Assembly (NCBI GenBank): GCA_945859605.1
Contig: OX243822.1
Location: forward strand, 6,349,400 to 6,413,399
Length of the DNA: 64,000 bases
Source: Lumbricus rubellus
Lineage: Eukaryota; Annelida; Clitellata; Crassiclitellata; Lumbricidae
Direction: 5' to 3'
Part shown: positions 11,593 through 24,342 of the stretch, piece by piece
Numbering within the stretch: position 1 is the stretch's first letter
Layout: each line of letters begins with the position of its first letter
Made by a program: the position numbers and the translations under genes
The notes under the pieces: generated by a model
Seen by the model: only the letters and a program-made list of their open reading frames with translations
Told to the model about the DNA's origin: nothing
The model's database searches: none

Positions 11593-14500
11593 GGCCGTTG
11601 TGCAGGTCGTTGCACGGTGGTCCGTTCGTTGCTCCTGGTAATCATGGCTGCCAGCGTCTATGAAATTCGTGTTGACAGGTTTCGGGCTGTTCGGTTGCTA
11701 TGGAAACGAGACGTTTTATCGCAACTGCCTATTTAACGTATATTTATTTTTCGTTTCTCGAATGTGGTGTTCCTGTCTGGATTTGTCGGTAGTGTAATAT
11801 TAAACCCTGACGTTAGCGTTTAGCGGCCCGTTGTAACAATTGTTGCTAGGATAATGGGGGAAGGGGTTGGCGGGAATTTGGACTGTGTGTTGTCTGAGAG
11901 GATGAGATATTGGGGGGATGTTGGATTGGGGTGTGTTTTCGCAAGGAAGTTTATGTCGATGTTGTCTTTAAGGTTGGTGTCATTAACTCGTGAAATCTGT
12001 TTTTTGGTGCTGTATTTTGCCATCTCTCTCTCTCGGTTGCTATGGAATATTTCGTGTTGCCATGACGCTTCCATGGAAATCGTCGTTTCTATGGAGACCA
12101 CTTTGATTCATTATGTTCGACTCTTTGTTTCTCTTAATATTGTACTCTGCCCGTCTGTCTGTCTGCTTCAGTTTCCTTGTCTGTCTCTGTGTCATTGCCT
12201 GCGTCCTGTTCTTTCCAAAAGTCTTCCAGCTCTTAAATTGCTCAACCCTTGAAGCTAATGATTGCCTAGCTACTCATGTTTAATTATTCATTCATTTCAG
12301 ACATTTATATAGCGCCTCTTTAAGTGTTAACGCCCTGTTTTGTCCCTCTGTGTTGCTTCATGCCCCTCTTCTTGTCTTTCTGTGTCTTTCTTAATGTCCG
12401 TATTCTTATGACACTAGCAGCTCTGAATTCAGCAGTGTGCGTTTAGGGTAAAAACAAGGCGGCCTTCAACCAAAGCCACCATTTAGCTACATAGGCAAAC
12501 CATCGCCATTTAATACCTATTGCATTTTTCATTAAATAACCCGTATATATATCGACATTGGCTTTCGTAAACTTGACGTACATACTGCATGAAAAAATCT
12601 TTGTTATTGGAAGCTGCCCGTTTTTATGACCCACCGTGTAACGTTTTATCTCATTTCGTTGAACTGTACAAAATGGAATCTCAACGTGGCGAGTAAAAGT
12701 TAGGATTAAACAAAACAATGCTTCTGTAAATGACTGTTTGAAATCGAGAAGTGCCCCAGACTTTACAGTTGTTGAGGTTTTTGCGTCAGGGTCAAACTTG
12801 GACTAAATGGAACCCTTGTTATGATGCTGACGATGATTATGCATGTAAAGTAGGACTATGACTAGGATGAAGTTTGTGGTTTGTTGTTAAAAGATGAAGT
12901 TTAAAGATGAACTGATACTGCTGTTTAGATGAGGTGAAGTTGTTTTAATAAATTTCATTTAAATTGTGTCAATCTTTCTTGGAGTCTTTTACTTGAATAT
13001 AAATGTAGAGATTTGGGAGAATCGAGGTAGATGACTATAATGACTAGAATTGAGGTAGATGGGCTATCATCAGTTTTGCAACAGCATTGAGCACAGACTG
13101 TAGGAGATAGCATCTATATGATGATGATGATGGTTCTCTGCTCGAAGGCAGGTTCATTGGCTTTATGCCCCTGGGGATGAGATGAGTGAGGTGGTTCCCC
13201 GTTGCCTTCCCCACAGACAATGATGGGTAAGCAACTTGCCCAAGGTCGCTCCCTAGGGGCTTGCGCCTCTGCGTCCGTCCCACACGTACTAGCCTGAGAG
13301 ATCGAAATCTCTGAATGTGTGTATATTGTATATGACATTGTATAGGTATATATATTATATATATATGAGTATGTATATATTTATATATTCTTTTACCCTT
13401 CAAAGCTTGTTTTGGCTCACCATTCCCTGCTGCCTAATTATTTGAAAAATTTGTCTTTACTGTAAAACTTGAGCAAATTGACAATAACAAAAAAACCAGC
13501 TCAGAAAGCTTTTCTTCAATACAAAACTCGGCCACAAAGAAATTGAAGCAAATAAAAAAATCCGTTAAAACTCAACAACCAGTGAATCCAGAAAACATAG
13601 AAGCATAGGAGCAAGAAATCTGACTTAAAATAACCAACTTAAACAAAAGTAATACACTGACTGTAGGCGACAGTGTAATGTACGGTAATAAAGGATTTTA
13701 TATAGCAGCTGTAAAAGACATTTCTATGCGCATTTCTATCTAGCAGATGAATGTACAATTGTATATATAATATATATATATATATATTACTCATTCCTTG
13801 GTTATGGAGATTTATATAGCACCCCTTAAAGGAACGTTTCAGACAAAACCTCGACCGATCTGGACAGTTTTAAGGGCTGCGTTAAAACACATCTAAGCAA
13901 CCCACGACATAAGGCGTAAAGACATTGGGAACCCGTTCCATACCATGAATTAAATATTATATATATATATATATATATACTATGCATATATAATGCATGC
14001 ATATATAATGCGTGTATATATAATTTATATGTACGTTAATACATGTATATATATGTTATATATATAATTTTATATATACATTTATATGTATATAAACCAA
14101 AAAAATACATTTTGGGCAGACAAAATACTATAACCTGCTGAATCAGTCATGTAAACATTAACTTCAACGCTGTTATCTGCTTCACCATGCCACAGTTCAA
14201 TGCTATAGTTCACGTATCAAAAGATTTAGTTATATTGCGTCCTTTTTAGGCATACAGCGCACATAGCCTACCCCACGCAACATGACTTCAAATTGCATGG
14301 CCTTGTAATGTTTCCTACACCTGACATTGCACAACTGCCAAGGGGTTAATGTAAGAGATGGCCAATGCATATGTGGCGGCATTGCGGCCCCACACAAAAC
14401 CAGTATTAAGGTGATTTTGAAACATATTTAGTTTGATACATCATTTCAAAGGTCTTGTCTCAAGCTTCAAAATTAAAAATTAATTTTTCTAGCTATATTC

Positions 14501-14789
14501 TAACTCAAGATATAAGGCAAAAAGTGATTAAATGATATTAATTAATTAATTAAATAGCTTAATTAAAATGGAACAATATGCATGTGAAGATATGCATATT
14601 AGACTAGCTTTAAAAATTGTCTTATTTTTAAAAAATAGAAGAAAAGAATTTCTGAAACATATTTTTAGATTAAATTCCGTACAAAAAGCCGAAAAACACA
14701 AGCACTCTATTTTTCTGATTTTCTCTGATCATGTGTAATTTCCGACATAATACCGATTTCAGTCTGGACCGCCACATATGTACATCGCC
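11593..14789. other. Gene-poor interval with repeats
   Basis: No convincing exon. Contents: more X-box-like half sites to about 12110; a 240-bp interspersed-repeat-like block at 13085-13330 (CTCGAAGGCAGGTTCATTGG start, on plus); TA-rich microsatellites at 13320-13385, 13760-13790 and 13950-14090; and a possible inverted-repeat element at 14364-14785 with CATATGTGGCGG arms, for which I could not define target-site duplications. Confidence 0.5.
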
Positions 14790-14859
14790 TTAACCCTTTA
14801 ATGACCAGCTACATATGTTTTCGATGCAATTTAGTACACGCTGGTCCTTAAAGCGTTAA
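14790..14859. mobile_element. TTAA-bounded mini-hairpin (piggyBac-like MITE)
   Basis: It begins TTAACCCTTTAATGACCAGC and ends with the near-perfect reverse complement (two mismatches in 20), both ends at TTAA. TTAA target sites with CCC...GGG termini are the piggyBac hallmark. It is one of seven such 65-79 bp elements in the window. Confidence 0.6.
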
Positions 14860-15180
14860 CAATAAACTAACGAAGGCGCAAATTGCCCCAGAGTAAATTC
14901 AGCTCTTACTGTATAAATAGATATAAAGTTTTTTCTTAGAAGCTCTCAACAGTTTTCCCTCGCGGCGGAGAAAGAAACCTAAAATAAATAAAGCGGAGAA
15001 ATCTGACTCGTGGAAGCGGGAAAAACCAAAAACAAACGGAAACAAAATACTGTCGCTATAGCAACGCGGTTCGTACGCCCTGACTGGAAAAGCAATTGCA
15101 TCATTCGGAGACTCGAAAGAAAAACATCCATCACAATTTCCAGTCTCCAAGTTTCCCACCCTGGAAATATCACTCAGGAG

Positions 15181-15359
15181 CATAGGCGTACGGGAGATTT
15201 CAGCAGTGGAGGGGGGGGGTGAGGGGGGCAAAGTTTGAACTTCTGCCCGAAAAATATATCCGGAATAAAGTCGACGACCAATTTTTTTAGTCGTTAGTCG
15301 TCCGGGGCTGTGTTTGCCTGAAAAACCAGAGTTCCCGAGCTCTACCTCGTACGCCTATG
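15181..15359. mobile_element. hAT-like MITE at the stop codon of the SOCS-box gene
   Basis: The termini CATAGGCGTACG / CGTACGCCTATG are inverted repeats. The flanks CTCAGGAG (15173-15180) and CTCAAGAG (15360-15367) form an 8-bp target-site duplication with one change. The interior shares GAACTTCTGCCCGAAAAAT and GTCGACGACC with the larger relative at 25500-26056. The right-hand duplication contains the host gene's stop codon. Confidence 0.8.
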
Positions 15360-15360
15360 C

Positions 15361-16644
15361 TCAAGAGTCCCTCAGCTCCAGCTCTTCCGTCACGTCCCTC
15401 ATCTCCAGGTAGTCCATCAACGGACGCGGAATCGGAAGCCACGCGATCGTGCTCGTTGCTCGCCGACCGAGCGCTCGTCGGACGGCGAGTCGAGCGAGAT
15501 GAGCGAGTGACAACGGCGACGAGTAGAAGTCCGCCGTCCAACGAACAACGTCCGGGTTCAACGACAGAAGAACCGGAAATTTGGACATTCGTAGAATGGC
15601 GCCCGGTGTCGCACCGGCGCAGGCGAGCACCCGGACTATGCCCGCGCTCCCCCGGAGAAGCGCGATCATCAGCGGGGTTACGAGATCGGATTGGACGGAG
15701 GAGAAAGCGTCTCGGAGCGACGCGTCCGGAAGGTAGACCCGACTGAGGCTACGGTTGACGTTGCAGTTGTAGCGGATCAACTGGACAACGATGTCAACGT
15801 AGCCGAGGTCTACGGCGTGGAAGAGCGCGGGTAGACCTTGGTAGTCGGTGGCGTCCGGGTCGCCGCCGCGTTTGAGCAACACGCAGATGCTCTTGACGGC
15901 GTTGTACTTGGCCGCGGCCGTCACCGCCATGTCGATGTCCTCCTGCGATGAACCGTGTCTGATGAGACAGTCGATCGCGTCCGCCTGATCGGTGTGGGTT
16001 GCGATTTCGATGGGCAGCCAACCGTGGAGGTCGCGGATGGTCTGGCGTGCCCCGAAGTGGAGCAACGCCTCGGCGGTCTTAACATGGCCGTACGCGACGG
16101 CTTGGTGCAGCGGTAGGGTCTTAGTGCCGTGGTTAACGCACGCGCCGTGCCGTACAAGTGCGTCGAGAATCTCGACGTTACCGAGACGTGCGGCGTGGAT
16201 GAGTGCGTTGTAGCCGCGTAGGTCGGTCATGTCCGTTTTCGCCCCGAGCTTTAGTAGGAGTTCGACGGTGTCGGGGTTGCCGCTTTGGACCGCTTTGAGC
16301 AGCGGGGTCTCACCCCAATCGTTTGATACGTTCACCATCGCCCTGCTCTCGGCGAGTCGCCGAACGCAGTCCGTGTGGCCCTTCTCGGCCGCGAAGTGCA
16401 GTGCGACTTGCATGGCGTTCGTGCGTTTGTTGATGATGCAACCGGGGGTGTCGAGGACGAGCTGGAGCCCGTCGCCGTGGCCCTGGCTTGCGAGGAGCAT
16501 CAGCGGGGTGTAGCCCGATTCGTCCACGCAGTTCGGGGAGTCGCCCGCTGTGAGGCAGCGCTGGATGGTGGCGATGTCGCCCTTACGGGCGGCCAGGAGC
16601 AGGCCGTGATGCTGGTCGGGTGATTTCGTTGACATCGATCGCAT
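15361..16644 (-). CDS. Ankyrin-repeat SOCS-box (ASB-type) protein, single exon
   Basis: One uninterrupted frame of 427 residues begins at ATG 16644; a second ATG lies three codons later. About eight ankyrin repeats occupy roughly residues 10-340 (examples: GYTPLMLLASQGH, WGETPLLKAVQSGN, TLPLHQAVAYGHVKTAEALL, GLPALFHAVDLGYVDIV). The C-terminus is a SOCS box: an Elongin B/C-binding BC box (LAHLARLAVRRALG) followed by a Cullin-5 box with LPIPRPLMDYL. Such proteins are substrate receptors of Cullin-5 RING ubiquitin ligases; the ankyrin part picks the target, which cannot be deduced here. The gene is intronless and GC-rich compared with its surroundings, which may mean a retrocopy origin. A hAT-like MITE abuts the stop codon, so the mature 3' UTR should begin with transposon sequence. 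The orthologue within the ASB family is not assigned. Confidence 0.88.
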   Translation of the reverse strand: MRSMSTKSPDQHHGLLLAARKGDIATIQRCLTAGDSPNCVDESGYTPLMLLASQGHGDGLQLVLDTPGCIINKRTNAMQVALHFAAEKGHTDCVRRLAESRAMVNVSNDWGETPLLKAVQSGNPDTVELLLKLGAKTDMTDLRGYNALIHAARLGNVEILDALVRHGACVNHGTKTLPLHQAVAYGHVKTAEALLHFGARQTIRDLHGWLPIEIATHTDQADAIDCLIRHGSSQEDIDMAVTAAAKYNAVKSICVLLKRGGDPDATDYQGLPALFHAVDLGYVDIVVQLIRYNCNVNRSLSRVYLPDASLRDAFSSVQSDLVTPLMIALLRGSAGIVRVLACAGATPGAILRMSKFPVLLSLNPDVVRWTADFYSSPLSLAHLARLAVRRALGRRATSTIAWLPIPRPLMDYLEMRDVTEELELRDS

Positions 16645-17880
16645 GTTGTGAAGTTCTATGTCATCACAGTGAGAAACCTGTTACGACAAGAAAAACAATG
16701 CCGTTATGATGTAAACGAAAAAGAGGGAAACCTTTGCTGTTGTAATGCAAAATCTAGAATGAAAAACCTTCTTGTTATGATATAAAATCTATAAACAAGA
16801 CCTTGGTGTTATACTGTAAAATCCAGACAGAAAAACCTTGCTATTGTAATGTAAAACAAATAGAAAACACCTTGCTGCGACAATGTAAAATAATTTATCA
16901 TCCAATCTAACAAAGGTTGAGCTTTGGGGACATCGAAGTAGGACGGACAGTTCTTGCAACTTACGGTAAACATGTAGTTTTAGCGTAGTAAATCGTTTTA
17001 AGGAAAATAATTTTTTTAGAAGAACTAGAAGTTGGATGAGCAATAGAAGCATATAATTGGACAAGCAAAAGTTAGACATGGATGAAAATATGTCATAGTA
17101 AAAATAGAAGTTGAATGAGAGACGAAAAATGGCAAATAATTGTGGCCTTATTAGAAGTCGAATGAGCAATGAAAACATTCCATTAAGAATTAATGCTAAA
17201 TTATTCCAGTAAAGTTCGATTATAAATCAAAATGTTAATCAGTGGAAGTTAAATGGCAATATTAAAGCAGCATAAGTAGATGTTAAAAGAGGGATAAAAC
17301 CATGGTATTTATCCTATGAAATACCAGATGAGATGCCAACTTATTGTAGCAAAAGTACAAGCTGGATAAGCAATCGAAATATTTAAAGTACAAGAGGAAG
17401 TCGAACGAGTGATGGAAATTTTTAGCACTAGAAGTAGATGGCTGATCAGCAAAGAAAACACTGATAAAATGTCTTAAATGATTTACGACGGTAAACTACG
17501 TTTATCCAACTTAGGTAATTTTTTAACTTTAGAAATCTCGAGAACAGGATGAAGATTAGACGAACAAACTTATGAATCTAGTGTAGATCTAAGTACTGCA
17601 ACATCAACACCAACGCCTGCAAAAATTTAATTCAGTACGGCAAACTCGGTTTAACTCGTACCAAAGCGTAATTCTGCCATTATTTCGTAATTTATTTAAG
17701 CACGATCAAAAACTTAGGCAAAGGTGACACAAACTCCAATACAAGTGGACTGGAAGGGAGATTAATCAGGAAAGAAGTGGGAAGGAAAGGTTATAATCGT
17801 CTCTCATGTCCAAGCGGAATTTCTGGAAGACGTGTAAGTTGCAAATAATCGCAAAATTCAACACGAAACGTGAATAATCG

Positions 17881-18135
17881 CGTATTGTAGAAGTCAGCAA
17901 TACTTTTTCAACAGTCGGTCGATAGAAATCGGCAAATTAATTAGCCGAATAAACCGATTAAAGTATATACCGAGAATTCGACCACTTTTTATTTTTCTTT
18001 TTCTTTTTATTTTCTTACACGTATTGTAGAAGTCAGCAATACTTTTTCAACAGTCGGTCGATAGAAATCGGCAAATTAATTAGCCGAATAAACCGATTAA
18101 AGTATATACCGAGAATTCGACCACTTTTTATTTTT
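17881..18135. repeat. Perfect 116-bp direct duplication
   Basis: Positions 17881-17996 and 18020-18135 are identical and are separated by 23 bp of T-rich sequence. Identity suggests a recent duplication or an assembly artefact. No coding content is evident. Confidence 0.9.
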
Positions 18136-18557
18136 AGCTTTAGTCAATTTTAAACAGGGATGCCACTCTGAATTCTTCAAAAGGCGTGATCCGGTCGATA
18201 AAGGCTAGCAAAGGCTATAGAGAATTTCTCTTAAAAATACATGGATTTTTCCGGCTTGCAATTTCAAAATTTCTGATGACCCTTTTACTTTTATACTTTT
18301 ATTAAATTATTTTAAAAAGTTTTTTTGCTCCAAAATCTCCAATATTTGTCCAAATCCACAAAATTCTTTGACTCTTTCAAATTTCAATGTCTTCTGTACA
18401 TTTTCACCTAAAATCTATTTTTATCCAAAAAGTCGGAAAACCGCTGTGAAAAAAGCTAGATCCTGATTTAAAAAAACTAAGATTAGACCTAAACTAGATC
18501 TAGGTGGGAAAGGTGTGAGTAGCATCCCTGTCAATAATTATAAAGTACCGAGCTACT

Positions 18558-18864
18558 CATAGAGATGTATTAAAATATAAGGCTAGAGGGAATATCACGC
18601 CGCAAAATTGATGTCGCTCTGTGTAATCGTGCCGGCCAATCAAATCACGTCTAATCGACAGTAATCGTGCGGACCAATCACAGTCTTACACCTTCCAACA
18701 GCTGGAAAAGTAAATTTTAAAACTAACATGGCTTGTGACGTCACTGGCGTGATTACCGTTAAATGTATATTAAGGTCGTTGATGACTTCACTTTTTTATG
18801 CAGCGGAGATAGGCCATATTCTCTCTAGCCTATATATTTTATATATATAGCGTACATCTCTATG
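18558..18864. mobile_element. hAT-like MITE, 307 bp
   Basis: It begins CATAGAGATGTA and ends TACATCTCTATG, a perfect 12-bp inverted repeat. Similarity continues through an indel to GGCTAGAG(G/A)GAATAT. The flanks are perfect 8-bp duplications, GAGCTACT at 18550-18557 and 18865-18872, diagnostic of hAT-type insertion. There is no transposase. Confidence 0.85.
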
Positions 18865-20094
18865 GAGCTACTACTGCTACCTGGCGGTCGATTGGCAAAC
18901 TACCAAGTGCGTCGTCCATAAATTACGAGCAACGCTGTCGCGACGAAATTAACAACTTGACGCCGTTGCTCGGCGTGTTTACAACCGTTAATTGACGGTG
19001 CTCCAACGGGAACAAAGGTTCGCTTTGAAAGCCAATCAATACGACAGCAACTATATTATGCCTATTGCTTAAGAAGTCTTACGGAATGCGCTCGAGAGGA
19101 GACTCATTAAATATTTATGTGCGTAGGCCTAGGCATAACGGCGTAAAAACATAGGCTACGTAGGCTATCTTACGTAACGTGGTTGATAAACGCTTGCGCA
19201 AAAATTAAGTTGAATCACGATCGACTGTCACGCACGAATGGTTGGCTTACGAACCAATGGATCACGACATACAACGACTAGCCTATAAGACTCGTCGAAG
19301 ATCGATAGGCCTACAGTCGTGTATCCTAATCCTAAATATAAATCGCCGAAGTCTCTCAGCTGCAAACTATAGCCTATATCTAGGCCTATATTATTATGGT
19401 CGCTACAGAAAGCCGCTGCTGGTCTTTCGCCTAATTATTTGATTATGAGTGCATAATTCACGCTAAGCGTGCTGAACGTACACAGGCCTGCTACAGCTCT
19501 TTCTGGAGTTAAGCTTAAGTTAAGTAGGCCTGTGTTCAACTCGAAAACTTGTAAACAAATTTATCAATGTTATCAAGACTTGCAGTCTTGTTGATCGATC
19601 TCTGTAGGTAGGTGATCGATATTACAGGGATCTAGCTAGGCTAAAGCTTTCAGGCCTAGGCTTATTGTTCGCCCAACCCCCATGCTTCAAATTTGTAAGT
19701 AGGCCTATGCCTAACTGGCTAAAGCGCTGGCTTGTAGGCCAGTTCTTGCCTAGGCCTATTGGGCCTGTGTGAGTAGTCTTTTAATTGGAATACGACTTAT
19801 ATAGCTATAGGTCTTCACGTATGGGCGTACACTCAGGCTTAGGCCTACGTATAGGCCTAGACCTTCACCTGGGTTGAAATTAGGCGTAAACACGTCCGGT
19901 ACGTAGAAATCATTATCATAAAATAATATTAGACTGCTGTTGATCGATGTTTCACACGCACAGTCACGTGCTAACAATGTTATTATCAGACTGATACGCT
20001 ACAATTAGGCCTAAGTATCTGGACCTATAGGCTAATTAGGCTGTTCTCCAACACGACCGATGTACATGCATAATCTAGGCTCCCTTACCCACAG

Positions 20095-20465
20095 CGCATT
20101 ACGTACAGAATTTCCGTATTGGTCCGGCGCTGCTTTGAGGGTTTGGCTCCTTTATACTTGCAGGAGCTCTGTTGCTCGACTACGCACGTTCAACGCCGCT
20201 GCTCTCTCCGCTCAGCTGTGCAAGCGGAACTTATTGTTCCACGCTCTCGGACTGCAATGAGGCAGCGCCGTGCTTTCTCCGTGGCTGGCCCTGCGACCTG
20301 GAATGAGCTCCCTGTTATCCTTCGTCAAATACCTATTAGCCTTTCTACTTCTACTTCATTTCTTTCTCTTCTCAAAACTGTCTTATTCGACCGGGGTTGG
20401 ACTGGGAGCGCTCCTGAGTAGTAACCTTGAAGGAGCGCTATATCAAATTCTCAGTAAATAAATAA
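20095..20465 (+). mobile_element. CR1/L2-like LINE 3' end
   Basis: The open frame includes VPRSRTAMRQRRAFSVAGPA, TWNELPVILR and LLKTVLFDRG, the reverse transcriptase C-terminus. It is followed by the GGGAGCGCTCCTGAGTAG ... GCGCTATATCAAATT tail and AAATAAATAAT. It is 5'-truncated. Confidence 0.7.
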
Positions 20466-23400
20466 TAAATAATAGTAGGCCTTATCTTATTCTAGGAATT
20501 TCAATTAGGCTTATCCTTAAAAATGAGACACAGGCTACTAGCAGTGACGTAGGCCTACGTTACCATAGCTAATTGAGTTCGAGGAGGCGACGCCGGGAGA
20601 TATCCATGATTCAAGCCGGGGGGGGGGAATGGCGCATTGAATAACACTCTAGCATGGAGATAAGCAGACTCGAGTTCGATTCCCGAAGCCCCCGTACTAA
20701 GGCTATTATTATAGGCAATCATTTTGCAGGCCTATAGGCTATGCGCCTATGATCAGCCTATAGGCCTACTACAGCTGACTCAGATATGCTACGGAGTCCC
20801 ATATAGCCTAGGCCTTCCGGCTGAATCACATTCTCGATCGTAAGTCTATAACAATTTAGGCCTAAGAGGCTAAGCCTATAGGAACAGGGTAATTTTTAAC
20901 CAACAAATTAACGCAATCACAAAACATAGTTCCCCCCAAATAAATTAAATTTCAAGACAAAAACGCTTACAAACTTAATGAAGGCTCCGTTTTTATAACA
21001 TTGCTATACAGAAAAGCGCAGAGACGTAACATAGCTTATATTATGCAATTAACATAGGTTATATTATGCAATTATGCATAGCATATTAGTTAAGATTTAA
21101 TTTTGATTAAAATGTTACGCGACATTACAATATGACATTACAATATGTCATACCAATGCGCTAGATAAATTTGTGAAAAGAAATAATACCTGCAAGATGG
21201 CGATCTGCGAGAGCATCGTCAGTTTCTGTTCGTTTTGGTATTTTCAATATACGCTCGTTTTGGCTCTTTATATGCTCGAATCTTGGGAACGAAAAGTGTT
21301 CAGTATCCTTTTATAAACGGGGTTGTTTTGCCTTGTGTTTCCTAGTTCTGTAGTCCATTCAAAGTGCAGTCTTAGTTCGCCCAGCTGACTGTAAACAATG
21401 TCGAGGCGTAAACATCGCCATATGTGAAGTGTTTCTGGTTGAATTTTAACACGCGTATCGGCCTATTATGTTTGCATGTGTGAATCACAAATTAATTGCG
21501 CAATAGAGTCCCATCTTTTAGCGTCCCATATTCATTGTGTGTGTGTGGGGGGGGGGGGGGGTGTTCAAGGCGCGCGGTCTTTGCTACGAATCAGCTCTGT
21601 GTGTACTATCGAGCATTTATTTAGCACCCCATGTCGTTTAAGAGACATCTACGTCTCCAAGTTATCCCTTTGAATATTGCCATACAATGGCCACATAAAA
21701 GAGACGATCATCTTCAACCAGGGTGCGTAATCAAAGCGTATTGGCAGGAATTGGGTTGTTTGATTGTTACATGACATTTTACAATTTTACATTAATTACC
21801 AGTGCTATATAGATCACCCATACCATACCTGGCATTCAGTAATATCTTCTCGCCTCTGATTAGGTTTACGAAGAGGTGCTATATAAATTATCGAAATCAA
21901 TCAATCTTCCTTAACCGGATTTTCCAAGACTCTCTGCTGATTACCTTCATCCTGATGGCTACGTACACAACCTATCTCTTCCTCCCCGGTCACATCGCGA
22001 TGTGGATTCGCGTTGGTCAGTACGTTCTTGGACTGTGACGAGACAACTTGCGAGGACGAAGAGCAAACGATCAAACCTGCAGCATGGTGGTGCACTACAT
22101 CGTCAAACATCATTGGTGTTCAACCGATAACATCGCCTGTTGCGAATCTAAGAAACGTTTCAGGTCTGAGAAGTTCTGAGCGTCGTTAATAGTGTTCAGA
22201 TGCTTGCTGTCTCCGTTAGGTCTTTCCAGTCGTATAGGTAGGGCTGAAGTTATAAGCCCTGACTTGGAGTTGATTTTCATGACCTGCTAGTGCCGGGCCT
22301 CAGCCGGGTCGCGTGTTTAACAATTTTGGGCCAAAAATAGGTAAAAATTGTAGGAATTTTGCAAAAAATGGTCAAATGACAAAAAAGGTAGTCGGAATTT
22401 TTTGGGCTCAAAGGCGCTGGCTCGTCCGCCAAAGTCAGACCCGGCAACTTTTCCAAACCACTTTCAGTCCTGTTTATAATTACTAGGAAGTTGGTGTGTG
22501 TCACCTTGTTGAGGTACGGAGTGTGGTAGGTGGTAGAGTGCTTGTTTTCGTTTCAGAGTGTGAATTTGGTGGGGAGTTCAAACAGGGATGTTCCCTATTG
22601 CATAATTTTACTCGTTTCATTTTTGTTAATTGATTTATTGAGTTCATTTTGAAGGTGAATAAATAGTTCGGTGAAATTAGGAAAACATTGGTGCATGTCA
22701 ACTTGAGGTTAATTCTTGTAAAATCTTGCGACACGCTGTTTTTGAAACGTCGTTATGTTTTGAAGTATTTAGTGTCGTGTTTATGCTGGGTATAGACATA
22801 AATATGCTGGATGTTAAGAACTTATGCTGGGCGTAAACTGCTTGTCTGCTATTGTTTGCAATGGTGATATGATCATGTGCGAGCAGGCAGGGGCAGCTCA
22901 TTTAAATCATGTTTTGTTATTAATGCAACTGTTTAGCGGTACGACTGTAATTTGTTATTGATACCTTCCTGCTGAAGTGCAAATCAAACATTTTACTTTT
23001 CCCTTTAGCCGTGGCTGGGCTGGGAGCGCCTCTGAATAGCCTTCTTTAAGGGGTGCAATTCAACTTTTTGGAGTGGATGAAAGAAACCTGGAAACAGGAA
23101 GGATAAAAGAACCATGACAGGGTGAAAGTAGAAAGTTTTAATTTCATAGCAAAACATAGTTTTCAGTAACAATTGCGAAGGAGAGGAGGTTGAGAGTACC
23201 AGTTTGGGAACCTCTCGTGCAAATGAATGCCAGTCAAAGGCTAGGCATGTACTAGCAACAATGTGCTGTACAAAAATGCCAAGATTTTTATGTACACATT
23301 GTACAGGCTGCTGAAAGATAGTCTTGTAGAGGTTTCAGTCTATTGTATCATTAATTTTGAACCAGGTTATGTAAATCATGTAGTAAAACCCGCTGTGAGA

Positions 23401-24102
23401 GGATCTGGAGTTCTCGAATTTGCCTGCTTTAACAGCTGCTGTTATAAATTTTATTGTAAAATATCAAAGTTGTACTGAGAATGGCCACTGAAGAATATAT
23501 TTGGTGCTTTAGCAATTGACCAGTTTTGTGTTTGCAACTTTAGTCTGTACAGATTTTGAAAATTTATGAATTTTGTTCCCTGCAGTGCTTCATGACACAT
23601 CCACTTTCGCGCCGTGGCTCGCAGGACTACGGAACATTTTTTCTTCGTTTATCATTTGAGTATTTGGATGCTATAATTTACTGTAAATAGGTCGGTTTAA
23701 TGTTGTTATGCCCATTTTGATTCTGTAACAGTTAATTTCATTATATATATATTTCGTTTATTCAAGAAATTTGAGTTCACATACTGCAGCTTATTATCAT
23801 GGCTATTTCAGTTGACTGTGGCACATGGTTCTGTTCTGTAGCAAACAATTGTTTATTGAATTATCATGGCTAAATGCTATTTCGGTTGACTATTCTGCAG
23901 CAATGTTTCGTTCGTTTTATTTGTTATGGCTATGTTTGGTTGACTGTTGCAACTAGCAAGCCGTTGTCCGATTTCTTATCATGGCTATTTTGTCTGACCC
24001 TGGTCTGGGACATGCCATTTACATGGTTGTTTAATGACCTAAAATGGCTTTGGTCATGGACACCATGTCTCGGTTATGAGGCAACAGAATCTGAAGCCAT
24101 AT

Positions 24103-24342
24103 GAAGCTGGAAATTAAAAAGCAAGTCCAGCAGTAATTTGATGACATGTCCAATATGTGCTGCTGGCTTATAACACTCCCCTATATTCCACCCCATTGGA
24201 CATGTATGCAAGCTTTCAAGGCCAGGAATTAAAGAGGAAGTCCAATGCAAATCTGATGCATGCCCAATATGGAAGTTGTCCGTGCTGCTGGCTTATAGCA
24301 CTTCCCTATATTCCACCCCATTGGACATGTACGTGAGCTTTA
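24103..24342. repeat. Tandem duplication of a ~120-bp unit
   Basis: Two diverged copies share GTGCTGCTGGCTTATA and CCTATATTCCACCCCATTGG near their ends. They differ by small indels, so the duplication is old. Confidence 0.75.

Noticed and set aside
10696..11736. 346-codon plus-strand frame with HRFHGD repeats and its 243-codon antisense partner
   Set aside because: Both come from an 18-bp minisatellite whose period is a multiple of three. There is no domain, and the repeat drifts like non-coding DNA.
14364..14785. Possible MITE with CATATGTGGCGG arms
   Set aside because: Inverted arms are present, but element ends and target duplications could not be fixed, so it is only mentioned within the interval.
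22285..22445. Possible further MITE with GCCGGG(C/T)CT ends
   Set aside because: The end similarity is short and I found no matching target-site duplications.
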